This document shows, piece after piece, positions 50,817-58,281 of a DNA stretch of 64,000 nt. The notes beneath the pieces were generated by a model, which did not search any database, had not been told where the DNA came from, and saw only the letters and a list, made by a program, of their open reading frames with translations. The first letter of the stretch is position 1, and each line of letters starts with the position of its first letter. The DNA is from CALAED01 sp036555725 (lineage in GTDB: Bacteria > Actinomycetota > Actinomycetes > Streptosporangiales > Streptosporangiaceae), in the NCBI GenBank assembly GCA_036555725.1, contig DATBKU010000068.1, forward strand, positions 1-64,000, given 5' to 3'. Both the position numbers and the translations under genes were made by a program.

Positions 50817-51902
50817 ATGCCCGTACCAGACCAGCGCGACCCCGAGATCACCCGCGACCTGTTGACCCAGTGGCTGTCTCCGCATCTGCCCGGCGTCCGG
50901 ATCCCACTGCTCGAAACCCCATCGACCACCGGCTTCTCCAGCGAGACGCTGATCTTCGACGCGACGTGGGGCGATCGGCAGGAGGGCTTCGTGGCCCGGG
51001 TGGCGCCGATCCACTTCCAGATCTTCCCCGAGCCCCGGTTCGCCGAGCAGTACCGCCTGATGCGCCTGCTCGACGAGCGCACCGACATCCCGGTGCCGCC
51101 GATCCGCTGGTACGAGCCGACGGCCGAGCCGCTGGGCGCGCCGTTCTTCGTCATGGGCCGCGTCGACGGCAAGGTGCCCACCGACATGCCGCCCTACCAC
51201 CAGGACGGCTGGGTCACGGAGGTCACTCCGAAGGAGCGGGCGGCCATGTGGTGGTCGACGCTGGAGATCCTGGCCCGGCTGCACGCGCTGGACCCCGGTG
51301 ACTTCGGCTTCCTCGACCAGCCGGCGTACGGCCCACGGGGGATCGAGCAGCGGCTGGGCTACTACGAGCACTACCTGAAGTGGGCGTATCCGGGCCCGCA
51401 GCCCACCGCCGTGCAGGCCCTGCAGTGGCTGCGCGCCCACCCTCCGGCGGAACCGGAGCCGATCGCGGTGCTCTGGGGCGACGCCCGCATCGGCAACGTG
51501 ATCTTCCAGGACGGAGTCCCGCGGGCCGTGCTCGACTGGGAGACCGCGACGCTCGGCGCACCCGAAGAGGACCTCGCCTGGTTCTGCTACCTCGACCGGC
51601 ACCATTCGGAGGGCATCGGCGTGCCGCGGCTGGACGGCTTCCCGACCTATGAGGAGACGCACGAGCGGTACGGCGAGCTGCTCGGCAGGCCACCGCGGAA
51701 CATGTTCTATTACGAGGTGCTGTCCGCCTTCAAGTTCGCCGTGATCATGGCTCGGATCGGCCAGGCGTTCATCGACTTCGAGCTGGTTCCGCCCGACAGC
51801 GACTTCCCGTACAACAACACCGCCAGCCAACTGCTCGCGAAGATCCTCGACCTGCCGGCGCCGGGCTCGGAGCCCATCGATCCGTTTGGAGGCTCGCGGT
51901 GA
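50817..51902 (+). CDS. Phosphotransferase-family (APH-like) protein, lipid/steroid cluster type
   Basis: 361 residues with the aminoglycoside-phosphotransferase/choline-kinase fold: GFSSETLIFDATWGD, FVARVAP (Lys position is Arg, VARV), AVLWGDARIGNVIF (catalytic loop WGD..GN) and VLDWETATLG (DWE metal site). Proteins of this subgroup accompany acyl-CoA and steroid genes and are not antibiotic kinases. ATG 50817 has a strong AAGGAGG five bases upstream. It follows a KstR-like site and overlaps the next gene by four bases (GTGA), so both are cotranscribed. The substrate is unknown. Confidence 0.88.
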   Translation: MPVPDQRDPEITRDLLTQWLSPHLPGVRIPLLETPSTTGFSSETLIFDATWGDRQEGFVARVAPIHFQIFPEPRFAEQYRLMRLLDERTDIPVPPIRWYEPTAEPLGAPFFVMGRVDGKVPTDMPPYHQDGWVTEVTPKERAAMWWSTLEILARLHALDPGDFGFLDQPAYGPRGIEQRLGYYEHYLKWAYPGPQPTAVQALQWLRAHPPAEPEPIAVLWGDARIGNVIFQDGVPRAVLDWETATLGAPEEDLAWFCYLDRHHSEGIGVPRLDGFPTYEETHERYGELLGRPPRNMFYYEVLSAFKFAVIMARIGQAFIDFELVPPDSDFPYNNTASQLLAKILDLPAPGSEPIDPFGGSR

Positions 51903-52996
51903 CGCTTTCGCCGCTCGACGACTACCCCATCCACCAGGTCCCGCAGGTGATGCGGCACGTCGGCACCTCGGATCGCAACTTCTACGACCGGTACTACTTC
52001 AACTGCCACCCTTGCTCGGACGAGCTCATGCTGATCATCGGGCTCGGCCAGTACCCGAACCTTGGCGTCAGCGATGCGTTCGCGCTGGTCAGGCGGGGTT
52101 CGCTGCACCGTGTCGTCCGAGCGTCGCGGGAGCTGGGCGACGACCGGATGAACACCGCGGTCGGGCCGTTCCAGGTCAGCGTGATCGAGGGACTGCGGCG
52201 GCTGCGGGTCGTGCTGGACGCCAACCCGCACGGCCTGTCGTTCGACCTCACCTGGGAGAGCGCGATCCCCGCCCAGCTCGAGCCCCGGCACTACCTGCGC
52301 TGGCAGGAGCGGGTGGTCTTCGACTCGATGCGGCTGGCACAGACCGGGCGATGGAGCGGATCCATCACGATCGACGGCGAGACGATCGACGTGACGCCGG
52401 ATCACTGGTGGGGGTCGCGCGACCGGTCCTGGGGCGTCCGCCCGGTCGGCGAGCCGGAGCCGCCGGGCATCCAGGTGAAGAACCCGGGCACGTTCTACTG
52501 GCTGTACGCGCCGATCCAGTTCGACGACCACTCGATCCTTTGCATCGTGCAGGAGGACGAGAAGGGCCGGCGGCTGCTGGAGGAGGCGGTACGGGTGTGG
52601 CCGGACGAGAAGCGGGACCCCGAGTACCTGGGGCGTCCGGAGTACCGGCCCGCGTACGCCGAGGGCACCCGCGACGTCGTGTCGGCGACGATCTCGTTCA
52701 ACCCCCCGGGCGGCAAGCCGTTCGACGTGCAGGCGACGCCGATCCTGCCGGTGCACATGATGGTCGGCACGGGGTACGGCCTGGAGCCCGACTGGAAGCA
52801 CGGCATGTACCAAGGCCCGGACCTCATGGTGCAGGGCGCCTCGTACGACATCCGCAAGGACGAGGACGCCGCCCGGATGTGGGGCATGATCGACGCCGTG
52901 GCCCGGTTCCAGTACGAGGATCCGGACAACGGCGGCCGCGTCGGCTACGGCCTGTTCGAGTACTGGGCGCTCGGCCCGCACCCGAGCTTTACCTGA
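51899..52996 (+). CDS. CrtC/hydroxyneurosporene-synthase-like (DUF7064/7065-type) protein
   Basis: 365 residues. It opens with DDYPIHQVPQVMRHVGTSDR and has VDHWWGSRDRSWGVRPVG-like element (DHWWGSRDRSWG), both recurrent in a family of beta-sandwich proteins found beside APH-like kinases in actinobacterial lipid clusters, annotated as hydroxyneurosporene-synthase-like. No catalytic residues are obvious to me. It is translationally coupled to the phosphotransferase upstream, with a GTGA overlap, and shares its KstR-like control. A role in sterol or lipid handling is inferred from context only. Confidence 0.75.
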   Translation: MTLSPLDDYPIHQVPQVMRHVGTSDRNFYDRYYFNCHPCSDELMLIIGLGQYPNLGVSDAFALVRRGSLHRVVRASRELGDDRMNTAVGPFQVSVIEGLRRLRVVLDANPHGLSFDLTWESAIPAQLEPRHYLRWQERVVFDSMRLAQTGRWSGSITIDGETIDVTPDHWWGSRDRSWGVRPVGEPEPPGIQVKNPGTFYWLYAPIQFDDHSILCIVQEDEKGRRLLEEAVRVWPDEKRDPEYLGRPEYRPAYAEGTRDVVSATISFNPPGGKPFDVQATPILPVHMMVGTGYGLEPDWKHGMYQGPDLMVQGASYDIRKDEDAARMWGMIDAVARFQYEDPDNGGRVGYGLFEYWALGPHPSFT

Positions 52997-53023
52997 GCCC
53001 CGCCGGTGGGCCAGACTCCGTCC

Positions 53024-54391
53024 ATGACCGGGTGGGTGGGTAAGACCGCGACCGAGATCGCGGCCGCCGTTAAGAACGGTGATGTCACGGCGCGCGAGGT
53101 CACGCAGGAGCATCTCGACCGTATCGCCGCGATCGACGGCGAACTCGGCGCGTTCGTACGGGTGCGTACAGAGGCGGCGCCAGACGAGGCGGCCGCGGTC
53201 GACGCCAGGGCCGACCGCAACGATCTGCCGCTCGCCGGGGTGCCCGTCGCGATCAAGGACAACGTGCCCGTCGCCGGCGAGCCGATGCGCAGCGGCTCGG
53301 CCGCGACCCCGGACACGCCGCAGGAGAAGGACCACCCGCTGGTGGCCCGGCTGCGGGCCGCCGGCGCGGTCGTCGTCGGCATCACCAACCTGCCCGAGCT
53401 GGGCATCTATCCGTTCACCGACAACGTGTACGGCATCGCCCGCAACCCGTGGAACACCGGCCGTACGGCGGGCGGGTCGTCCGGCGGCTCCGCGGCGGCC
53501 GTCGCGTCGGGCATGGTGCCGATCGCGCACGGCAACGACGGCGGCGGATCGATCCGCATCCCGGCCGCCAACTGCGGGCTGTTCGGGATCAAGCCGGGGC
53601 CCGGCGTGGTGCCCTCCGACGTCGGCGAGAGCAGCTGGGGCGGCCTGTCCGAGAACGGCCCGCTCACCACGACGGTCGCCGACGCCGCGCTGATGCTGGC
53701 CGTGATGGCCGACGACGCGTCGCTGGCCGGCCTCGCCGAGCCGGAGTCGCTGCGGATCGGCGTGTCGGTCAAGCCGCCGTCGGCCGGTATGACGATCGAC
53801 AAGGAGTTCAAGCGGACGGTCGCCGCGACCGGAGCCGAGCTCACCGCCCTCGGGCACTCGGTGGAGGAGGACGACCCGGGCATTCCGTTCTGGGCGGCCA
53901 ACGCGTTCATGGCCCGGTGGCTGTCGTACCCGGGCATCGACGCCGAGCCGTACCTGACCGACCCCGATCTCGCGAAGCTGCTGCAACCTCGCACCCGGCG
54001 GCATGTACGGGCGGGCCGCATCGTGACGAAGCTGCGGGCCCCGAAGGACAACGACCGCGAACGGCTGCGGCACGCCGTCGCGCCGTTCTTCGGCCGTCAC
54101 GACGTGCTCGTCACGCCGACGACGGCGCACCCGGCGCCGCGGGCCCGGCGGGGCGAGACCTCCTGGCTGCGCAGCTTCGGCACGTCGGTGCGGTACGCGC
54201 CGATGACCGGGGCGTGGAACCTGGCAGGCTATCCGGCCATGACGGTGCCGGCCGGGGTCGGCGAGTCGGGACTGCCGCTCGCCGTGCAGCTTGTCGCCAC
54301 GCCCGGCAAGGAGGCGCTGCTGCTCGGCCTGGCCGCGCAGCTGGAACAGCGCCGCCCGTGGACCCGGCACGCCCCCTCGTACACGGTCTAG
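53024..54391 (+). CDS. Amidase (amidase-signature family)
   Basis: 455 residues. The catalytic triad Lys-cisSer-Ser is evident: VPVAIKDNVPVAG (Lys), then TAGGSSGGSAAAVASG (Ser pair) and GNDGGGSIRIPAANCG. It hydrolyses amides of unknown type in the cytosol. ATG 53024 lies in GTCCATGACC without a good ribosome-binding site; a GTG at 53006 is in frame. The stop TAG shares the palindrome CTAG with the stop of the convergent SDR gene. It follows the CrtC-like gene by 27 bp and may belong to the same transcript. Confidence 0.92.
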   Translation: MTGWVGKTATEIAAAVKNGDVTAREVTQEHLDRIAAIDGELGAFVRVRTEAAPDEAAAVDARADRNDLPLAGVPVAIKDNVPVAGEPMRSGSAATPDTPQEKDHPLVARLRAAGAVVVGITNLPELGIYPFTDNVYGIARNPWNTGRTAGGSSGGSAAAVASGMVPIAHGNDGGGSIRIPAANCGLFGIKPGPGVVPSDVGESSWGGLSENGPLTTTVADAALMLAVMADDASLAGLAEPESLRIGVSVKPPSAGMTIDKEFKRTVAATGAELTALGHSVEEDDPGIPFWAANAFMARWLSYPGIDAEPYLTDPDLAKLLQPRTRRHVRAGRIVTKLRAPKDNDRERLRHAVAPFFGRHDVLVTPTTAHPAPRARRGETSWLRSFGTSVRYAPMTGAWNLAGYPAMTVPAGVGESGLPLAVQLVATPGKEALLLGLAAQLEQRRPWTRHAPSYTV

Positions 54392-55182
54392 GAACGGGGG
54401 ATCGAGGCCACGAGGCGGCGGAGGCCGGACAGCCAGCGGTCGCGGTCGGCCGCCTTGCGCCGCACGTACTCGGCGACCTCGGGATGCGGCAGGATCAGGA
54501 AGCTCTCCGCGGCGAGGCCGGCGACGACCGCATCGGCCACCTCATCGGGCGACAGCAACCTGCCGGCCGCCTCGACCACGAGGGCGCCCTTGTCGCCCAT
54601 CTGCAGGCCGCCGGTGAGCATCGGGGTCCGGACGCCCTGCGGGCACAGCGCGCTGACCTTGATGCCCTGGTCGCCGTACGTCACGGCCAGCCACTCGGCG
54701 AAGGCCACCGCGGCGTTCTTGGTGACGGCGTACGGCGCGTCCCCCGGCTGGGTGAGCAGCCCGGCCGCCGAGCAGGTGTGGAGCAGGTAGCCGCGGCCGC
54801 GCGCGAGCATGTCCGGGATGACCGCGCGAGCGGCGTAGATGTGCGCCCGTACGTTGACCGACCAGGCGGCGTCCCAGGTTTCGTCGGGCGCGTCGAGACC
54901 GAGGCCGGTCGCGATACCCGCGTTGGAGCACATCAGGTCGACCGGGCCCAGCTCGGCCACGGTCGCGTCGACCATCGCCCGGACCTGCGCTTCGTCGGTC
55001 ACGTCCGTACGGATGGAGATCGCACGGCAGGGCAGGCTCGCGGCCACGCCGGCGACGGCGGGCTCGTTGATGTCGGCGAGGCAGAGCCCGGCGACGCCGG
55101 CCGCGGCGAACCTGCGGGCCATGGCGGCACCGATGCCGCTGCCCGCGCCTGTGATGATGGCTACGGCACCGGAAAGATCCAT
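54388..55182 (-). CDS. Short-chain dehydrogenase/reductase
   Basis: 264 residues with a full classical SDR set: AVAIITGAGSGIGAAMARRF, LMCSNAGIATG, LLHTCSAAGLLTQPGDAPYAVTKNA (Ser and YAVTK) and CPQGVRTPML. Length is standard. ATG 55182 is followed by an AT-rich divergent region of 87 bp shared with another SDR gene; that region contains the palindrome ACCGACCGGTCGGT. Its stop shares CTAG with the amidase stop. Such SDRs in steroid clusters oxidise or reduce hydroxysteroids or acyl side chains; the substrate is not predictable. Confidence 0.92.
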   Translation of the reverse strand: MDLSGAVAIITGAGSGIGAAMARRFAAAGVAGLCLADINEPAVAGVAASLPCRAISIRTDVTDEAQVRAMVDATVAELGPVDLMCSNAGIATGLGLDAPDETWDAAWSVNVRAHIYAARAVIPDMLARGRGYLLHTCSAAGLLTQPGDAPYAVTKNAAVAFAEWLAVTYGDQGIKVSALCPQGVRTPMLTGGLQMGDKGALVVEAAGRLLSPDEVADAVVAGLAAESFLILPHPEVAEYVRRKAADRDRWLSGLRRLVASIPRS

Positions 55183-55193
55183 GACGGCAACAT

Positions 55194-55207
55194 ACCGACC
55201 GGTCGGT
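55194..55207. promoter_or_regulatory. Perfect 14-bp palindrome between divergent SDR genes
   Basis: ACCGACC/GGTCGGT is a perfect inverted repeat centred between two divergent SDR genes, typical of a TetR-type operator. A weaker ACCGA-N7-TCGGT follows at 55233-55249. No tetR gene is adjacent. Confidence 0.55.
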
Positions 55208-55269
55208 CGCCCGAGGAAGCTTCTATAGAGTAGACCGAGCCCAATTCGGTTTGGTGGATGGAGGGTCGC

Positions 55270-56037
55270 ATGCGGACCGGACTCGAAGGCAAGACCGCGC
55301 TGGTCACCGGCGCTTCGCGGGGGATCGGCAAGGCCACCGCCCTGGAGCTGGCCGCGGAGGGCGCCAACGTCGTGCTCGCCTCCCGCAAGCAGGACGCGCT
55401 GGACGCGGTCGCCGCCGAGATCCGCGAGGCCCATCCCAAGGTCGGGGTGCTGGCGAAGGCCGCGCATGTGGCCCGCGAGGACGATGCCCGGGCCTGCGTC
55501 GACGCGGCGGTCGCCGAGTTCGGCGGCATCGACGTGCTCGTCAACAACGCCGGTACGAATCCGTACTTCGGCCCGATGGTCGACATCGACCCCGTCCGCG
55601 CCCAGAAGATCGTCGAGATCAACCAGTTCTCGATCGTGCAGTGGACCCAGCTCGCCTGGAAGGCGTCGATGGAGCAGCGCGGCGGCGCGATCATCAACAT
55701 CGCCTCGGTGGGCGGCATGGCGACCGAGATCGGCATCGGCTACTACAACGTGTCGAAGGCGGCGGTCATCCACCTGACCAAGCAATTCGCGATGGAGCTG
55801 GCGCCGCAGGTCAGGGTCAACTGCGTCGCGCCCGGGCTGGTCAAGACGCACCTCGCCCGCGCGCTGTGGGAGAACAACGAGGAGGCGATCAGCAAGTACA
55901 TGCCCCTGGGCCGGATCGGGGAGCCGGAGGACATCGCGCAGGCCGTGGTCTTCCTGGCGGGCGACGCCGCGTCCTGGCTGACCGGGCAGATCATCGTCGT
56001 CGACGGCGGCTCCACCGTCCGTCCCTCCATCGCCTAG
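55270..56037 (+). CDS. Short-chain dehydrogenase/reductase
   Basis: 255 residues: TALVTGASRGIGKATALELA, VLVNNAGTNPYFGPM, INIASVGGMATEIGIGYYNV (Ser, then YYNVSK giving YxxxK) and CVAPGLVKTHLARALWENNEEA. The APGLVKTHLARA form is typical of actinobacterial SDRs tied to lipid or steroid breakdown. ATG 55270 has GGAGGG four bases upstream; an ATG at 55258 is an alternative. The flavin enzyme gene follows after 9 bp in the same operon. Confidence 0.92.
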   Translation: MRTGLEGKTALVTGASRGIGKATALELAAEGANVVLASRKQDALDAVAAEIREAHPKVGVLAKAAHVAREDDARACVDAAVAEFGGIDVLVNNAGTNPYFGPMVDIDPVRAQKIVEINQFSIVQWTQLAWKASMEQRGGAIINIASVGGMATEIGIGYYNVSKAAVIHLTKQFAMELAPQVRVNCVAPGLVKTHLARALWENNEEAISKYMPLGRIGEPEDIAQAVVFLAGDAASWLTGQIIVVDGGSTVRPSIA

Positions 56038-56046
56038 GGGCCCGGT

Positions 56047-57009
56047 ATGAGTGCGCGCTGGGGCCTGACCATTCCGCTGGCCCGCATGCCGCTGGCCGAC
56101 CAGCGGGAGATCATCGCGGAGCTGGCCGGCCTCGGGTACACCGACGCCTGGTCGGCCGAGACCAACGGGACCGACGCCTTCACCCCGCTCGCCCTCGCGT
56201 CGCAGTGGGCGCCGACGCTGCGGCTCGGCCCGGCGATCGTGCCGGTCTACACCCGCGGCCCCGGGCTGCTCGCCCAGCAGGCCGCCACCTTGGCCCAGCT
56301 GGCCCCGGGCCGGTTCGTCATGGGCATCGGCACCTCGTCGCCCGCGATCGTGCAGAGCTGGAACGGCATCCCGTTCGACGAGCCGTACCGCCGCACCCGC
56401 GACACGCTGCGCTTTCTGCGCCGGGCGCTGACCGGCGAGAAGGTCACCGAGGAGTACGACACGTTCGCGGTGCGCGGCTTCAAGCTCGACGTGCCGCTGG
56501 AGTCGCCGCCCCCGATCGTGCTCGCCGCGCTGCGCCCGGGCATGCTGCGGCTGGCGGCCCGCGAGGCCGACGGGGCGATCACCAACTGGCTCGCCCCGCA
56601 CGACGTACGGACGGTGCGGCAGGCGTTCGGCGACGAGAAGGAGCTGATCGCGCGCATCTTCGTCTGCCCGACCGAGAACGCCGAGGAGGCCCGGCAACTC
56701 GGCCGCTGGATGATCGCGGCGTACATGACCGTCCCGGTGTATGCGGCGTTCCACGACTGGCTCGGCCGCGGCGAGGCGCTCAAGCCGCTGCACGAGACGT
56801 GGCGGGCCGGCGATCGCAAGGGCGCGCTGGACGTCATCCCCGACGAGGTCGTCGACGACCTGATCGTGCACGGTTCCCCAGAGCGGTGCCGAGCCCGCAT
56901 CCAGGAGTACGTCGACAACGGGCTCACCACTCCGGTGCTCATGATCCTGCCAGGTGGCGGCCTGGCCGGAGCGGACGCCGTACGCGCCCTCTCTCCCGCC
57001 GGGCGTTGA
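56047..57009 (+). CDS. LLM-class F420-dependent oxidoreductase
   Basis: 320 residues of the luciferase-like monooxygenase fold: RWGLTIPLARMPLADQREII, YTDAWSAETNGTDAFTPLA, RLGPAIVPVYTRGPGLLAQQ, RFVMGIGTSSPAIVQSWNG. These use F420 or FMN to oxidise or reduce a substrate in the cytosol. In mycobacteria such an enzyme (Rv3520c type) lies beside DUF35 and Ltp genes within the KstR regulon, and here a similar pair lies 0.8 kb downstream. The gene begins with ATG 56047 9 bp after the SDR. Confidence 0.9.
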   Translation: MSARWGLTIPLARMPLADQREIIAELAGLGYTDAWSAETNGTDAFTPLALASQWAPTLRLGPAIVPVYTRGPGLLAQQAATLAQLAPGRFVMGIGTSSPAIVQSWNGIPFDEPYRRTRDTLRFLRRALTGEKVTEEYDTFAVRGFKLDVPLESPPPIVLAALRPGMLRLAAREADGAITNWLAPHDVRTVRQAFGDEKELIARIFVCPTENAEEARQLGRWMIAAYMTVPVYAAFHDWLGRGEALKPLHETWRAGDRKGALDVIPDEVVDDLIVHGSPERCRARIQEYVDNGLTTPVLMILPGGGLAGADAVRALSPAGR

Positions 57010-57097
57010 AACTCCCGGGTTTACGGAGGCCACGCCTGGGCAGGGTGGCCAAGGTCCAAACCCCAGAGTCCGAAACCCAGAGTAAGGAGAGCTGGTC

Positions 57098-57379
57098 GTG
57101 CTCACGCTTACCGATGGTGCCGTCCAGGTGATTCGCACCGTGACGTCGCAGCCACAGCTGCCGGAGGACACCGGAATCCGGATCGTGACCCAGGACACGG
57201 CGGGATCGTTGAGCCTCTCGGTATCCGAAGGTCCGCAAGAGGGGGACCAGGTCGTGGAGACCGGGGGCGCTCGTGTCTTCCTCGAGGCGGGTGCCGCCAC
57301 GGCGCTGGACGACAAGACGCTCGACGCTGAGATCGACGACAAGGGCGACGTGTCCTTCTTGATCGGCCAGCAGGCGTAA
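57098..57379 (+). CDS. HesB/IscA-like protein without cysteines
   Basis: 93 residues: LTLTDGAVQVIRTVTSQPQL, GIRIVTQDTAGSLSLSVSE and ARVFLEAGAATALDDKTLDAE follow the HesB/IscA A-type carrier fold. No cysteine occurs in the whole chain, so the CxnCxC iron-sulfur ligands are lost; cluster carriage in the usual way is therefore unlikely. GTG 57098 has AAGGAGAG six bases upstream. It is transcribed after the LLM enzyme with an 88-bp gap and ends before a terminator hairpin. Confidence 0.8.
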   Translation: MLTLTDGAVQVIRTVTSQPQLPEDTGIRIVTQDTAGSLSLSVSEGPQEGDQVVETGGARVFLEAGAATALDDKTLDAEIDDKGDVSFLIGQQA

Positions 57380-57427
57380 ATAGATCCGGCGGCGGACGCC
57401 TTCCGCCGTCTCCCTTTAGCCAGGGCG

Positions 57428-57453
57428 CCGCCCTCCCACGTGCGGGAGGGCGG
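57428..57453 (+). terminator. Terminator after the HesB-like gene
   Basis: Perfect 10-bp arms CCGCCCTCCC (57428-57437) and GGGAGGGCGG (57444-57453), loop ACGTGC, followed by TTCG. It separates the HesB-like gene from the small membrane protein gene. Confidence 0.8.
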
Positions 57454-57459
57454 TTCGCC

Positions 57460-57714
57460 ATGCCCTGCTCGGCCACGGAATGCGAGACTCGGCGCGTGAC
57501 CTGCGAGCAGGACCGCTCCGACGACGACAACGCCCGGCCTTGCGCCGATGACGTCGTCGATCGAGATGAGCTCGATCGTCAGGTCCGCGACCATTACGGC
57601 ACGTGGCGGGACCGGCCGCCCGGCTGGAGCTGCCTGCTCGTCTTCGCGGTCCTGCTCCTCACCACGGCTCTGGCCGCGTACGGTCTCGTACTCCTGATCC
57701 AGGCGCTGCGCTGA
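57460..57714 (+). CDS. Small single-pass membrane protein, unknown
   Basis: 84 residues at most. An acidic and cysteine-containing N-terminus (DRSDDDNARPCADDVVD) is followed by one membrane helix (LLVFAVLLLTTALAAYGLVL). A GTG at 57496 would give a 72-residue version and avoid the hairpin just upstream of ATG 57460; neither has a good ribosome-binding site. Codon use is consistent with coding, but no homologue is recognised. Confidence 0.5.
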   Translation: MPCSATECETRRVTCEQDRSDDDNARPCADDVVDRDELDRQVRDHYGTWRDRPPGWSCLLVFAVLLLTTALAAYGLVLLIQALR

Positions 57715-57731
57715 CCGGCTTCCACGGCGAG

Positions 57732-57745
57732 TAGAACGTGTTATA
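57732..57745. promoter_or_regulatory. KstR-like operator overlapping a -10 box
   Basis: TAGAACGTGTTATA fits TNNAACNNGTTNNA at every fixed position and overlaps TATAAA (57742-57747), 52-66 nt before GTG 57798. This is the expected place for a repressor. Confidence 0.7.
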
Positions 57746-57797
57746 AATTTGAGCGGTCGCTTGGTCAAGTGGAGAGCCGAGTTGTTGAGGAGCGCCT

Positions 57798-58256
57798 GTG
57801 GCCAAGGAGCGCCGTCCGGCCGTGGCCGGCTGGTTCACGACCGACCCGGCCGACGTCCGGCTCATCGGCACGCGCTGCACCGCGTGCGGCACGCCGTACT
57901 TCCCGCGTAACGAGCTGGCCTGCCGCAACCCGGGCTGCACCGGCCCCAAGGACGGCTCCGAGCTCGCCGAGTGCCGGCTGTCCGGTCGCGGGCGGCTCTG
58001 GTCGTACGCCGACGCCCGCTACCAGCCGCCCTCGCCGTACGTGCCCGCCGACCCGTTTGTGCCGTACGCCGTCGCGGCCGTCGAGCTCGCCGACGAGCGC
58101 ATGGTCGTTCTCGGCCAAGTGGTGCCCGAGGTCGGCGTCGACGACCTGGCCGTCGGCATGGAGATGGAGCTGACCCTCGGCACCCTGTACGAGGACGACG
58201 AGGCCGAGTACCTCGTCTGGAAGTGGCGGCCCGTCCTGAGCGAGCCCGGCCGGTGA
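57798..58256 (+). CDS. DUF35 OB-fold / Zn-ribbon protein
   Basis: 152 residues. A zinc ribbon (IGTRCTACGTPYFPRNELAC, then RNPGCTG) precedes an OB fold (GRGRLWSYADARYQPPSPYV, YAVAAVELADERMVVLGQVV). Such proteins pair with thiolase-fold partners; in steroid degradation the DUF35 protein ChsH2 binds the aldolase Ltp2. The next gene here is such a partner, 25 bp downstream. GTG 57798 has GAGGAG five bases upstream, and a KstR-like site is 52 nt before it. Confidence 0.92.
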   Translation: MAKERRPAVAGWFTTDPADVRLIGTRCTACGTPYFPRNELACRNPGCTGPKDGSELAECRLSGRGRLWSYADARYQPPSPYVPADPFVPYAVAAVELADERMVVLGQVVPEVGVDDLAVGMEMELTLGTLYEDDEAEYLVWKWRPVLSEPGR

Positions 58257-58281
58257 GCCGCCGCGAGCGGAGTGTGAGCAC

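Noticed and set aside
51710..54370. An 886-codon open frame on the minus strand opposite the phosphotransferase, CrtC-like and amidase genes
   Set aside because: It is a GC-bias shadow: the composition is Arg/His/Val-rich and low-complexity, and the plus-strand proteins show family motifs throughout.
54388..57768. A 1126-codon minus-strand frame that extends the SDR upstream through several plus-strand genes
   Set aside because: Only the 264-residue SDR portion carries motifs; the upstream part opposes the LLM and SDR genes and lacks coding features.
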